DNA of 64,000 nucleotides from Qipengyuania gelatinilytica (GCF_019711315.1 NZ_CP081294.1:2356001-2420000), one strand, 5' to 3'. Positions 8,995 to 17,438 are shown, counted from the first letter of the stretch. Numbers and translations are program-made. The notes: generated by a model not told the origin, from the sequence alone.

Positions 8995-10104
8995 ATGACA
9001 GGTTTCGCGGAATACGAACTGCAAGAGGGCGATGGGGGCACGGTGCTGAAGCTCACCGGACCTTACCTCGTGTCGACGATCGGCCCGATCGATGAGGACC
9101 TGCGCGTTATCGAAGGAGATATCGTCAGCGTCGATATCTCGGATGTTTCCGAGATCGATACCGTCGGTGCATGGCTTGCCCGCGAGGTCGCCTCGCGCCT
9201 CGGTGCCGAGGTTTCTGGAGCGGGCGAGCGTGCGCAGCGGCTGCTCGGCGCGCTCGAGAATATCGATGCCGAAGACGATCTTTCCGCACCGCGCCTGCCG
9301 ATCTGGAGCCGCGTACCCGAATCATTGGGGGAGAAAGTCTTCAACCTGCGGACGGGTACTTACGGCGTCCTGAGCTTTCTGGGTGCCCTGCTGACCGCCG
9401 CCTGGTCGCTGATCCGCAATCCGCGCCGTTTCCGCATGGTCGCGCTGGTGAGACAAGCCGAACTGGTCGGCGTTTCCGCATTGCCGATCATCGGCCTGAT
9501 GAGCTTCCTCATTGGCATCGTCATCGCCCAGCAGGGTGCGGTACAACTCGCGCAGTTCGGCGCGGAGACGCTGACGATCAACCTCGTCGGGCGCATCACC
9601 CTGCGCGAACTCGGCGTGCTGATGACCGCGATCATGGTCGCCGGCCGTTCGGGCAGCGCCTTTGCCGCGCAGCTCGGCACGATGAAGCTGACTGAGGAAG
9701 TCGATGCGATGCGCACGATCGGCATTGCGCCGATGGAAGCGCTGGTCATTCCGCGGATCATGGCTGCCGTGCTGATGATGCCCCTGCTCGGCTTCTACGC
9801 TTCGTGCATGGCGATCATCGGCGGCGCGGTGATCGGCGACGTTATGCTGGGCATCCCCTTCTGGACCTTCCTCGCGCGGATCCAGGAAGTCGTGCCGACT
9901 TATGACCTTTGGGTCGGCCTCATCAAGGCGCCCGTCTTCGGACTGATCATCGGCCTTGCCGGTTGCTATCACGGGCTGCAGGTGCACGGTAATTCGGAAG
10001 AGGTCGGTACGCGGACCACGATGGCGGTGGTCTCGGCAATCTTTGCCGTGATCGTGCTCGACGCCTTCTTCGCGGTTTTCTTTACCGAGCTGGGGTGGGG
10101 CTGA
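8995..10104 (+). CDS. mlaE: Mla-type ABC permease fused to an N-terminal STAS domain
   Basis: A 369-residue protein with two parts. Residues 1 to about 95 form a STAS-like domain (the strand-rich ELQEGDGGTVLKLTGPY start and a VSVDISDVSEIDTVGAW segment), the role played by separate MlaB in E. coli. Residues about 110-369 are the MlaE/YrbE permease with several membrane helices and the conserved segment GRSGSAFAAQLGTMK. With the following ATPase and MCE protein it forms an inner-membrane complex moving phospholipid between the membranes to keep outer-membrane asymmetry. Its TGA overlaps the ATG of the ATPase by one base. Confidence 0.9.
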   Translation: MTGFAEYELQEGDGGTVLKLTGPYLVSTIGPIDEDLRVIEGDIVSVDISDVSEIDTVGAWLAREVASRLGAEVSGAGERAQRLLGALENIDAEDDLSAPRLPIWSRVPESLGEKVFNLRTGTYGVLSFLGALLTAAWSLIRNPRRFRMVALVRQAELVGVSALPIIGLMSFLIGIVIAQQGAVQLAQFGAETLTINLVGRITLRELGVLMTAIMVAGRSGSAFAAQLGTMKLTEEVDAMRTIGIAPMEALVIPRIMAAVLMMPLLGFYASCMAIIGGAVIGDVMLGIPFWTFLARIQEVVPTYDLWVGLIKAPVFGLIIGLAGCYHGLQVHGNSEEVGTRTTMAVVSAIFAVIVLDAFFAVFFTELGWG

Positions 10105-11003
10105 TGAGCGCGGCAAAGCAAACCCACAAGCACGAGCGCTACAAGGGCGAATACCCTATCGTGGTCGAAGGGCTGACCAACCGGTTTGGTCCGATCACCG
10201 TGCACGAAAACCTCGACCTCAAGGTCAGGCGCGGCGAGATTCTCGGCGTTGTCGGCGGTTCGGGCAGCGGCAAATCTGTCCTCATGCGCTCGATCATCGG
10301 CCTGCAGAGACCGAACGAGGGCGATATCAGGGTGTTCGACAAGTCGATCATCCAGGCACAGCCCGACGAGGAGATCGGCGTGCGCGACCGGTGGGGTGTG
10401 CTGTTCCAGGGCGGCGCGCTGTTCTCGACGCTTACCGTGGGCGAGAATGTCGAAGTGCCGCTGAAACAGTTCTACCCGGAAATTCACGAAACGCTGCGCA
10501 AGGAGATTGCGCGCTACAAGGTGCTCCTGTCGGGACTGCCTGAAGAGGCGGTGCGCAAGTATCCGAGCGAGCTTTCGGGCGGCATGAAAAAGCGCGCAGG
10601 CCTTGCCCGCGCGCTGGCGCTCGATCCCGAACTCCTCTTCCTCGACGAGCCGACGGCGGGCCTCGACCCGATCGGTGCGGCAGCATTCGACCGGCTGACG
10701 CGCGAACTGAAAGAAACGCTCGGCCTCACCGTGTTCCTGATCACCCATGACCTCGATACGCTGCACGAGATTTGCGACCGGGTGGCGGTGATCGCCGACA
10801 GGAAGATCATCGCGGTCGATACGGTTCCCAAGCTGATGGAGCTCGACCACCCCTGGATACAGGAATATTTCAACGGTCCACGTGGCCGGGCGGCGCTGAC
10901 GGCGCAGGCGCTCGACGAACTCAGGAAGCACATGGACCTGCCGATCGCTCAGCATGCGGTCAAAGCGTTGGACAAACCGCCTGCGGGCAAGGATAAGGCT
11001 TAG
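10104..11003 (+). CDS. mlaF: Mla-type ABC transporter ATPase
   Basis: A 299-residue ABC ATPase. Walker A is GGSGSGKS at about 51-58, the signature is LSGGMKKRAGLARA, and Walker B plus glutamate is LLFLDEPTAGLDP, followed by the switch ITHD. The signature with KKRAGLARA is characteristic of the MlaF/Ttg2A subgroup. The ATG at 10104 overlaps the permease stop; a GTG nine bases upstream is possible but lies inside the permease gene. The protein powers lipid transport by the STAS-permease and the MCE subunit encoded on either side. Confidence 0.93.
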   Translation: MSAAKQTHKHERYKGEYPIVVEGLTNRFGPITVHENLDLKVRRGEILGVVGGSGSGKSVLMRSIIGLQRPNEGDIRVFDKSIIQAQPDEEIGVRDRWGVLFQGGALFSTLTVGENVEVPLKQFYPEIHETLRKEIARYKVLLSGLPEEAVRKYPSELSGGMKKRAGLARALALDPELLFLDEPTAGLDPIGAAAFDRLTRELKETLGLTVFLITHDLDTLHEICDRVAVIADRKIIAVDTVPKLMELDHPWIQEYFNGPRGRAALTAQALDELRKHMDLPIAQHAVKALDKPPAGKDKA

Positions 11004-11006
11004 CGA

Positions 11007-11954
11007 ATGGAAACGCGGGCAAATTACGTTTGGGTGGGGGCTGTTACGCTCGCAGTGCTGGCGGCGCTGGCGCTGTTCATCGTGTGGATCGCGCGCTGGG
11101 GCGAAGGCGCGCAGAAGGAATACGACATCTTCTTCAAGGAAAGCGTGTCGGGCCTCGCCAATGGCAGCCAGGTGGCCTTTGCCGGTGTTCCCGTGGGGCA
11201 GGTCAGCCAGATCGCGCTGTGGGACAAGGACCCCGAATTCGTTCGCGTTCGCATTAGCGTGAAGGAAGAAGTGCCCATCCTCGTCGGCACGACGGCAACC
11301 ATCCAGGGCAGCTTCACCGGCGTTTCGACCATCCTTCTCGACGGCGCGCGTAGCGGAGCTCCGCCGATTTCCTGCGAAACGACAGCCTGCACCGAGGGCG
11401 TGCCGATTATTCCTCCCAAGGACGGCGGTCTCAATGCACTGCTCTCCAACGCGCCGCTGCTGCTCGAACGGCTCGCCACGCTGACCGAGCGTTTGACCCA
11501 ATTGCTGGATGAGGAAAACCAGGGCGAGATTGCCGGCATTCTCGCCAACACCAACCGCATGACCGCCGACCTCGCGCAGGCCGCGCCGCAGTTCGAACGG
11601 ACCATGGCCGAACTGCAGGTGACCCTGCGCGAAGCATCGGAGGCGCTGGACGAGTTCGAGAAAGTCACGGCTTCGACCGACCGCCTGCTCAACCAGGAAG
11701 GCGCGCAGCTGGCCGACCAGCTTCGCACCACGCTGAAGCAGGCCGGCGATGCTTCGGAAGAATTGCAGGGCGTTCTCGCCGAAGCGCGACCTGCCACGAA
11801 GCAACTCACCGAAAGCACGCTTCCGGCGGCCGAGGCGACGCTGCGTGATTTGCGCGCGACCAGCAAGGCGCTGCGCGATGTGACCGAAAAGATCGACGAG
11901 AGGGGCGCTGGCGCTCTTCTCGAAGGGCAGCCACTGCCCGATTACGAGCCGTGA
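11007..11954 (+). CDS. mlaD: MCE-domain periplasmic lipid-transport subunit (MlaD family)
   Basis: A 315-residue protein with one N-terminal membrane helix (about 7-28), an MCE domain (about 37-118, with YDIFFKESVSGLANGSQV and VPVGQV) and a long C-terminal helical/coiled segment rich in Glu, Gln and Leu (about 140-300). Such extended tails are found in the larger MlaD/PqiB-like proteins and may form the periplasmic tunnel. It starts four bases after the ATPase stop. The stop overlaps a possible GTG for the next gene. Confidence 0.9.
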   Translation: METRANYVWVGAVTLAVLAALALFIVWIARWGEGAQKEYDIFFKESVSGLANGSQVAFAGVPVGQVSQIALWDKDPEFVRVRISVKEEVPILVGTTATIQGSFTGVSTILLDGARSGAPPISCETTACTEGVPIIPPKDGGLNALLSNAPLLLERLATLTERLTQLLDEENQGEIAGILANTNRMTADLAQAAPQFERTMAELQVTLREASEALDEFEKVTASTDRLLNQEGAQLADQLRTTLKQAGDASEELQGVLAEARPATKQLTESTLPAAEATLRDLRATSKALRDVTEKIDERGAGALLEGQPLPDYEP

Positions 11955-11971
11955 GAAGGGGCCAAGCCGCG

Positions 11972-12556
11972 ATGACCACGCATTTCAAACTCGCCGTCCT
12001 TGCCCCTGCATTGCTGCTGGGCGGATGCCTGTCCTTCGGCAGCGAACCGCCCGAAAGCCTGCTGACGCTGACGGCGACCGCAACCGCACCGGCCGGCACC
12101 GGCGGGTCGAGCACGGCGGACACGGCCATTTCGCTGGTCGAATTCCAGGCTCCGGCGGCGCTCAACGTGACGCGTGTGCCGGTGCAGGTCTCCGACACGG
12201 AAATCGCCTATCTCAAGGACGCGGTGTGGGTTGAAAGGCCCGCGCGCCTGTTCCGCCGCCTGATCGCCGAAACGATCCGCACCCGTTCGAACCGCGTGGT
12301 GGTCGATGGCGACGATCCGGGCGCGCTCGCCACCAATCGCCTGACCGGCACCCTCCGCGAGTTCGGCTATGACGCGCGCAGTGGCAGCGTGGTCGTTGTG
12401 TTCGACGCCGTCCGTCCGGGCGAGGGGAGCGCAGTCGAAACGCGACGCTTCGAGGCAATCGTGCCGGGCGTGGCCGCCGATGTCGGCAGCGTGGGACCTG
12501 CGCTCAACCGAGCCGCAAACGACGTGGCCGGACAGGTCGCGGAGTGGGTGGGGTAG
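11972..12556 (+). CDS. ABC-type transport auxiliary lipoprotein (PqiC-like)
   Basis: A lipoprotein of about 194 residues. The ATG at 11972 gives a clean signal peptide with lipobox LLGGC (Cys at about 19). A GTG at 11951 overlapping the mlaD stop would add seven residues and is the alternative. The body (LVEFQAPAALNVTRVPVQV, ending QVAEWVG) matches the auxiliary lipoprotein component found at the end of alphaproteobacterial Mla-type operons, related to PqiC/YmbA. It is expected in the outer membrane, contacting the MCE subunit. It closes the operon; no MlaC-type carrier is encoded. Confidence 0.82.
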   Translation: MTTHFKLAVLAPALLLGGCLSFGSEPPESLLTLTATATAPAGTGGSSTADTAISLVEFQAPAALNVTRVPVQVSDTEIAYLKDAVWVERPARLFRRLIAETIRTRSNRVVVDGDDPGALATNRLTGTLREFGYDARSGSVVVVFDAVRPGEGSAVETRRFEAIVPGVAADVGSVGPALNRAANDVAGQVAEWVG

Positions 12557-12618
12557 ATATCGCCTCCGAGGTCTGACTTGTTTCGCTTTCGAGCGACGCT
12601 GCATTCTGGATCGCTGCA

Positions 12619-13236
12619 TTGAAGAACGTCTTCTGGATTATTTGTGCGCTGGGCCTCGCGCTCCTCGCCTACGATCTCGTGTGGTCGAAATGGGAGCATA
12701 CCGACGATAGTATGCTGGCAACCGGCATGCCCCCACAGATCGCATTGATCGAGGATATCGTTTCCGAACACGGCTGGGCCATCGATTGTCGAGGGCGCTC
12801 CGGCGACATGACAGTGGTGAGGCTGGCGCCAGGCTGGTGGCCATCGAAAAGCTCGCCTGACGAGGTGCGCGATGCAGCTTGGGCAGCCGCCACGAGCGTG
12901 ACGCCTTCGGTTGACCTCAAGGAAAAACGCGATGGTTGCGACCTGCCGGCAAACAATTACGGCGTGAAAATCGACGAGAACGACGATCCCATCGTGTACG
13001 GGGTCGGACCTCGTGACGTTCTCGAGCTATATTTGAAGGAAGCTCGCGAATGCGGGGTGAAGGGCGCGCGACTGGGCCCCGCAACTCCCGAACAGCAAAT
13101 CGCTATTGCCGGCGAAACCTCACCGGACTGGATGGGCTTGATCATCGATCCGAAGCTGGAGAGCAGGTATGGGCCGCTTAACTGCATGGTTGTTATGAGC
13201 GAACGCAAGCAGGCGGAACTCCGGCTTCGGGAGTAG
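12619..13236 (+). CDS. membrane-anchored protein of unknown function
   Basis: A 205-residue protein that I do not recognise. It has an N-terminal signal anchor (NVFWIICALGLALLAYDLV), then a soluble domain with four Cys, including IDCRGRSG and the pair DGCDLP / RECGVKG. No ATG is available; TTG at 12619 gives the membrane segment and is taken as start, with some doubt. Base composition is a little lower in GC than its neighbours in the lines I counted (55-60%). It is a single gene between the mla operon and the convergent ATP12 gene, with no visible partner. Confidence 0.55.
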   Translation: MKNVFWIICALGLALLAYDLVWSKWEHTDDSMLATGMPPQIALIEDIVSEHGWAIDCRGRSGDMTVVRLAPGWWPSKSSPDEVRDAAWAAATSVTPSVDLKEKRDGCDLPANNYGVKIDENDDPIVYGVGPRDVLELYLKEARECGVKGARLGPATPEQQIAIAGETSPDWMGLIIDPKLESRYGPLNCMVVMSERKQAELRLRE

Positions 13237-13264
13237 AACCACTATATTCGGCGCCCTGCCGACG

Positions 13265-13954
13265 TTAGGCTGCCCTTGCGAACCGGATGGCCGCAAGGAA
13301 ATCGCCCTTGCGCTTTGCACGGCGTTCCTCGGCCTCTTCATCGCGCCCCCACAGGTCCGCTTGCCAGTCCTCTTCGAGGTTGGCTGCATCCCATAGTGCT
13401 TCGCCGTCGGCACCGTCTTCCAGAGCCTCGAGCCCGATACAGAGCGAGGCTGCGAGCGAGGTCGTCTGTTCGAGCGCTGTCAGCGTGAAGGCGTCGAGCG
13501 CTTCCAGCCGGCTGCGCAGCTTGGCGAGCGTTTCCTCGGTCTGCGGACGGTGCAGGATGCCGCTGATCCGGTGCAACGCCACGCCTTCGCGCGCTTCCAT
13601 TCCCGCGACGATCGGCTCCCACACTTCCTGCTGGCGGCGGTAGAGCGCCTCTTCCGGGTTGGCGCGGTAGCAAAGCGTGTCGGTCTCTGCATAACCAAGC
13701 AGCTTTTCGACCACGGCATCCTTGTCGCGCGCGATCACGTCGAGCGCATAATCGGTCATGTCGCGATAGCGGAAAGCGCTCGGGTCGATTTCCTCGCCCT
13801 GTTCACGCCATTCGGCCGCGAGCATTTCGGCTAGGTCTTCGCTTGGCACGACCTGCGGCTGTCCGCCCTGCGTCTTGATCGGGCGGCCATCGAGGGAAAC
13901 CGTCCAGCCCAGTTCGGTGCTAGCGGTCGTAACTTCCTTGTAGAAACGCTTCAT
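13265..13954 (-). CDS. ATP12 family F1-ATPase assembly chaperone
   Basis: A 229-residue protein matching the ATP12 family: MKRFYKEV start, LDGRPIKTQGGQPQVVPS, AEWREQGEEIDPS, RDMTDYALDVI and the RANPEEALYRRQQEVWEP segment are all family landmarks. In mitochondria ATP12 binds the F1 alpha subunit during assembly; in alphaproteobacteria the homologue is presumed to do the same. It is the last gene of a five-gene overlapping unit; its ATG overlaps the stop of the 70-residue membrane protein. Confidence 0.9.
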   Translation of the reverse strand: MKRFYKEVTTASTELGWTVSLDGRPIKTQGGQPQVVPSEDLAEMLAAEWREQGEEIDPSAFRYRDMTDYALDVIARDKDAVVEKLLGYAETDTLCYRANPEEALYRRQQEVWEPIVAGMEAREGVALHRISGILHRPQTEETLAKLRSRLEALDAFTLTALEQTTSLAASLCIGLEALEDGADGEALWDAANLEEDWQADLWGRDEEAEERRAKRKGDFLAAIRFARAA

Positions 13955-14163
13955 TGCCCATTCTTTTGCCAGTTGCGCATCAGGATCCGGGGCACGAGGA
14001 AAAACTCCACAGCGCCAATGACGAGCAGGATATACCCCACCACTTCGGGCAGATCGAGGATCTTGCCGATGATCAGGGCGCCGATGAAAACCATCAGCAC
14101 GGCCCCGAAACGGGCTGCCTGAAGGATCCAGAACTTGCGCGCCGCGGGATCGGGTTCAGCCAC
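13951..14163 (-). CDS. small two-helix membrane protein between HAD phosphatase and ATP12
   Basis: A 70-residue protein with a charged N-terminus (MAEPDPAARKFW), two hydrophobic helices (about 17-35 and 40-58) and a basic C-terminal tail (RILMRNWQKNGQ). I know no function. Its start overlaps the HAD gene by 8 bases and its stop overlaps the ATP12 start by 4, so it is tightly coupled to the chaperone gene. A role at the membrane in ATP synthase assembly is a guess from position. Confidence 0.7.
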   Translation of the reverse strand: MAEPDPAARKFWILQAARFGAVLMVFIGALIIGKILDLPEVVGYILLVIGAVEFFLVPRILMRNWQKNGQ

Positions 14164-14809
14164 CTATCAATTCCTCCAGTTGTTCCATTGTTTCAGCCAC
14201 GCCGACAGCGCCCGCCGCGATCAGTTCGCGCGGTTCGTGATAGCCCCAGGCGACGCCGATGGCCCGCACGTTAGCTGCGCGCGCCATGTCCATGTCGAAG
14301 CTTGTATCACCGATCATCACCGCCTGGCTCGCTTCGACACCGGCCTCGGCCAGTGCCTGTTCGAGCATGGCAGGATGCGGCTTGCTCGGATGACGGTCGG
14401 CGGTCTGGAGCGTGACGAAGCGGTGCTTGATGCCATGCGTGTCGAGACAGGCGTGCAGACCCCGGTCGCTCTTGCCGGTAGCAACGCCGAGAAGCCATCC
14501 GGCCGCATCGAGCCGTTCGATCAGCGCGGCCATGCCTTCGTACAGCGGTTCTTCGAGGATGCCCGTCTCGCGGCGGCTGCGATAGCCGGCCTTGTAGGCT
14601 TCGAGCGCAATCTCGCGCTGGCTCTCGCTGGCATCGGGGGCGAGGATACCGAGTGCCTGCGGCAGGCTTAGCCCGACCATCCGGCGCACCTCGTTGCGAT
14701 CGGGCGGGCCCAGCTTGGCGGCGGCGAAGGCTTCATCCATCGTGTCGCAAATGGCCGCCTGCCCGTCGACGAGTGTTCCGTCGCAATCGAATACGACGAG
14801 GCGGTTCAC
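14156..14809 (-). CDS. HAD-superfamily phosphatase (phosphoglycolate phosphatase-like)
   Basis: A 217-residue HAD subfamily IA hydrolase. Motif I is FDCDGTLVD (nucleophile Asp8, acid/base Asp10), motif II is in LLGVATGKS, motif III follows with the PSKPHP lysine, and motif IV is MIGDTSFDMDMA. A helical cap lies between motifs I and II. Likely a small-metabolite phosphatase of the Gph/YigB type; the substrate is not determined by sequence. It overlaps the pseudouridine synthase upstream by 4 bases and the small membrane protein downstream by 8. Confidence 0.85.
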   Translation of the reverse strand: MNRLVVFDCDGTLVDGQAAICDTMDEAFAAAKLGPPDRNEVRRMVGLSLPQALGILAPDASESQREIALEAYKAGYRSRRETGILEEPLYEGMAALIERLDAAGWLLGVATGKSDRGLHACLDTHGIKHRFVTLQTADRHPSKPHPAMLEQALAEAGVEASQAVMIGDTSFDMDMARAANVRAIGVAWGYHEPRELIAAGAVGVAETMEQLEELIGG

Positions 14810-15924
14810 TTCTTCTTGCCCTTGGGCTTGCCACCCGTACCGCCGCGCGCGCGGCGCGGTCCGCGCTGCGCCTTGCGGTAGTTCTTCGCGTGCTGGCGCG
14901 CCTTCTGCTTCTTTTCTTCGCGCGTTGCGGGCGGGGGATCGTCTCGCATGGGCATCGCGTCGCTGGCGTTCTCGTCGAAGCCGATCTGGTCCATGCTGGC
15001 AGCGAAATGTTCGGGCAGGTCTGCCGTCACATCGAGCTTGCCGCCATCGGGGCTGTCTATGATCAGGCGTCGCGCGTGCAGGTGCATCTTGCGGCTGACC
15101 GAGCCGGTCAGGAAGGCTTCCTTACCGCCATACTTGCCGTCGCCCACGATCGGATGGCCCATCGCCGCGCAATGGACGCGCAGCTGGTGGGTGCGACCCG
15201 TCATCGGCTGGAGTTCGAGCCACGCGACCTTCTTGCCCGCCGTTTCGACGACACGGTACTTGGTCTTGGCTGGTGCGCCGCCTTCATGGTCGACATGCAT
15301 TTTCTCGCCGCCCGATCCGGGCTGCTTGGCGAGCGGTGCCTCGATCACGCCCTGCTTGATGTCGGGCACGCCGACTACCAGCGCCCAATAGATCTTCTTG
15401 GCGCTGCGTCCGGAAAACCGCTTGGAAAAATACGCTGCGCTGCCCGGAGTGCGCGCCACGAGGAGAACGCCCGAGGTATCCTTGTCGAGCCGGTGGACGA
15501 GGCGCGGACGCTGTTCGTCGCCCTCTTCCATATAGGCATCGAGCAAGCCGTCGACATGGTTGAAGGTGTTGGTTCCACCCTGCGTCGCAAGACCCGGCGG
15601 CTTGTTGATTACCAGCGCGCTCTTGGTCTGCATGATGAGCATCGCCTCGGCCTGCTCGAGCTCGGCCTTGGTCAGCTCGCGCCGCTCCTTGGGCTTCTTG
15701 TGCGGCGCATCTCCGCCCGGCGGTACGCGGATCTGCTGGCCTTCCTGCAGGCGATCGTCGGGCTTGGCGCGGCTGCCATCGACGCGGATCTGTCCCGTGC
15801 GCGCCCACTTGCTGACCGTGCCGAAGCCGATCTGCGGGAGGTGGCGCTTGAACCAGCGATCCAGCCGGATGCCGTCGTCATCCGCTTCCACGGTGAAATT
15901 GCGTACTTCGCCGGAGGGTTTCAT
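14806..15924 (-). CDS. RluA family 23S rRNA pseudouridine synthase
   Basis: A 372-residue protein. An N-terminal S4 RNA-binding domain (IRLDRWFKRHLPQIGFG) is followed by the RluA catalytic core with HRLDKDTSG, whose Asp is the catalytic residue, and the RTHQLRVH segment. The last 40 or so residues are strongly basic (Lys, Arg, Gly), a likely rRNA-binding tail. The frame is open to 16233, but the ATG at 15924 gives the S4 domain directly and overlaps the crcB stop (ATGA), so longer starts inside crcB are rejected. RluC/RluD-like; the modified positions cannot be assigned. Confidence 0.9.
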   Translation of the reverse strand: MKPSGEVRNFTVEADDDGIRLDRWFKRHLPQIGFGTVSKWARTGQIRVDGSRAKPDDRLQEGQQIRVPPGGDAPHKKPKERRELTKAELEQAEAMLIMQTKSALVINKPPGLATQGGTNTFNHVDGLLDAYMEEGDEQRPRLVHRLDKDTSGVLLVARTPGSAAYFSKRFSGRSAKKIYWALVVGVPDIKQGVIEAPLAKQPGSGGEKMHVDHEGGAPAKTKYRVVETAGKKVAWLELQPMTGRTHQLRVHCAAMGHPIVGDGKYGGKEAFLTGSVSRKMHLHARRLIIDSPDGGKLDVTADLPEHFAASMDQIGFDENASDAMPMRDDPPPATREEKKQKARQHAKNYRKAQRGPRRARGGTGGKPKGKKK

Positions 15925-16331
15925 CCCGCAATCCTCATTACGGCCAGTCCGACCATCAGCCCGCTGATCCCGAGCGCGAATGACAAAATCGCATAGAGCG
16001 AGGCAAACAGATACTGGCCACGCTCGATCATCAGTACCATTTCGAGGCTGAAGGCGGAGAAGGTGGTGAATCCGCCGAGCAGGCCGACACCCAGCAGGAC
16101 GCGCAACTGTTCGCTGTTTTCGCCCCCGTGCCGCGCAAGCCAGCCGGCAAGCAGGCCCATCAGCAGGCTGCCCAACGCATTGACGGCGAGGGTGGCGAAA
16201 GGAAAGGCGGTCACGATGGGGGCGCCGAGCCAATTGGTCATGGCGCGCCCAATCTGGTAACGCAGCGCAGCGCCCGCCGCGCCGCCAAGGGCGACGTGCA
16301 CGGTTGCGACGAGGGGGGACAGGGTGGACAT
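15921..16331 (-). CDS. crcB: fluoride channel CrcB/Fluc
   Basis: A 136-residue four-helix membrane protein. The Fluc signature GGFTTFSAFS, with the Phe residues lining the pore, and the central Asn of the LAVNALGS segment are present. Fluc proteins are dual-topology dimers that export fluoride. It heads a minus-strand five-gene unit. I looked for a fluoride riboswitch in the upstream 200 bases and did not recognise one. Confidence 0.93.
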   Translation of the reverse strand: MSTLSPLVATVHVALGGAAGAALRYQIGRAMTNWLGAPIVTAFPFATLAVNALGSLLMGLLAGWLARHGGENSEQLRVLLGVGLLGGFTTFSAFSLEMVLMIERGQYLFASLYAILSFALGISGLMVGLAVMRIAG

Positions 16332-16383
16332 CGTCCCAGCCCCTAGCCGCTCATGGCCCGCTATGAAAGGCGATAGAGCACGC

Positions 16384-16412
16384 TTGCCTTTTTCATCGCG
16401 AATCCGTATGTG
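16384..16412 (+). promoter_or_regulatory. possible sigma-70 promoter for rpsU
   Basis: TTGCCT (16384-16389) and TATGTG (16407-16412) are separated by 17 bases, a plausible vegetative promoter reading towards rpsU. The match is only moderate and the leader would be about 120 bases long. Confidence 0.3.
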
Positions 16413-16479
16413 CGCGCCATTCGAGCCGGTCCGGAACGGATTCGGCGCGCTTTTCGTTGATTAAGCGACACCCTATTCA

Positions 16480-16530
16480 AGGAGGCATACCCCGCTACTG
16501 ACGCGGGCTCTGGCCCGTAAAGTCGAGGTA
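16480..16530 (+). promoter_or_regulatory. rpsU leader: orphan Shine-Dalgarno and two exclusive hairpins
   Basis: A perfect AAGGAGG (16480-16486) is not followed by any start codon at usable spacing. Just after it, CCCGC (16491-16495) can pair with GCGGG (16503-16507), or CGGGC (16504-16508) can pair with GCCCG (16513-16517). The two stems share bases, so they exclude each other. This looks like a leader that senses ribosomal protein or ribosome state, but that is inference. Confidence 0.4.
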
Positions 16531-16539
16531 TTGAAGTTT

Positions 16540-16746
16540 ATGCAGATCATGGTTCGCGATAACAATGTCGACCAGGCCCTCCGCGCGCTCAAGAAGAAGC
16601 TGCAGCGTGAAGGCGTGTATCGCGAAATGAAGCTGCGTCGTCATTACGAAAAGCCCAGCGAAAAGCGCGCCCGTGAAAAGGCTGCTGCCGTTCGCCGTGC
16701 ACGCAAGCTCGAGCGCAAGCGCATGGAGCGCGACGGCATCAAGTAA
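16540..16746 (+). CDS. rpsU: 30S ribosomal protein S21
   Basis: A 68-residue bS21 protein ([20 protein letters not shown] and the basic C-terminal [15 protein letters not shown]). I use the ATG at 16540, 11 bases after GAGG; the TTG at 16531 would sit only two bases after it. S21 binds near the 3' end of 16S rRNA, close to the anti-Shine-Dalgarno. It is a single gene closed by a strong terminator. Confidence 0.95.
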   Translation: MQIMVRDNNVDQALRALKKKLQREGVYREMKLRRHYEKPSEKRAREKAAAVRRARKLERKRMERDGIK

Positions 16747-16778
16747 GCCGTTGATTGCTGCACTAAGCTAAGCCATGA

Positions 16779-16803
16779 GGGCGCGGAGAAATCCGCGCCC
16801 TTT
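16779..16803 (+). terminator. rho-independent terminator of rpsU
   Basis: A 9-bp perfect stem (GGGCGCGGA / TCCGCGCCC) with a GAAA loop, followed by TTT, 32 bases past the rpsU stop. Confidence 0.85.
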
Positions 16804-16823
16804 GCGTATCAGGACGAATTTTC

Positions 16824-17390
16824 ATGACCGAAATCACCCGCGTACCGCTCCAGCCCCTCAAGAAGGGCTCGCTCGCCAAGCTCTGGCTGGGCGTCATCGT
16901 CGCCATCCTGCTGGGCGCTGGCCTCGCATGGGCAGCCGCACCCAAGGGCCTGAGCGTCGACACGATCACTGAAGGTACCGGCCCCAATCCGCAGCTCGGC
17001 GACGTCGTTTTCGTGCAGTATGTCGGCAGGCTGGCCGACGGCACCGAGTTTGACCGTTCGCAGCCGCTCCCGATTCCGCCGGGGATATTCCCCGAAGGCA
17101 ACCCGCTCCTCCTGGAAGAAGGCGCGATCATTCCCGGCTTCGTCGAGGGTCTTTCGCAGATGCAGAAGGGCGGAAAGTACGAGCTGACCATTCCCAGCGA
17201 CATGGCCTATGGCGCAGAGCCGCCTCCCGGTTCGCCGATCCCGCCCAACGCCGCGCTCACGTTCGAAGTCGAGGTCGTCGATTTCATGAGCAAGGAAGAT
17301 TTCCAGGCGCGTGCAGCCGCCCTTCAGTCGATGATGGGGGCAGGTCCGGGTGGACCGGGCGCTCCCGGGGGTGAAGAAGCACCTCAATAG
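16824..17390 (+). CDS. FKBP-type peptidyl-prolyl cis-trans isomerase, membrane-anchored
   Basis: A 188-residue protein. An N-terminal helix (about 18-38, LAKLWLGVIVAILLGAGLAW) is a signal anchor or signal peptide, placing the enzyme in the periplasm. The FKBP domain (about 43-160) shows VQYVGRLADGTEFDRS, IIPGFVEGLSQMQKGG, IPSDMAYG and PPNAALTFEVEVVD. A Gly/Pro-rich tail ends the protein. It catalyses prolyl isomerisation in exported proteins. It is 48 bases upstream of gatC. Confidence 0.92.
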   Translation: MTEITRVPLQPLKKGSLAKLWLGVIVAILLGAGLAWAAAPKGLSVDTITEGTGPNPQLGDVVFVQYVGRLADGTEFDRSQPLPIPPGIFPEGNPLLLEEGAIIPGFVEGLSQMQKGGKYELTIPSDMAYGAEPPPGSPIPPNAALTFEVEVVDFMSKEDFQARAAALQSMMGAGPGGPGAPGGEEAPQ

Positions 17391-17438
17391 GCGTTTCCGC
17401 GCTTGAAGACATGGGCACGCGCGGCTAACGCGCTGCCC

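Noticed and set aside
15925..16233. Upstream extension of the RluA-type synthase
   Set aside because: It lies inside crcB and has no family similarity; the ATG at 15924 overlaps the crcB stop and begins at the S4 domain.
16332..16539. Fluoride riboswitch before crcB
   Set aside because: I could not find the conserved pseudoknot core by eye.
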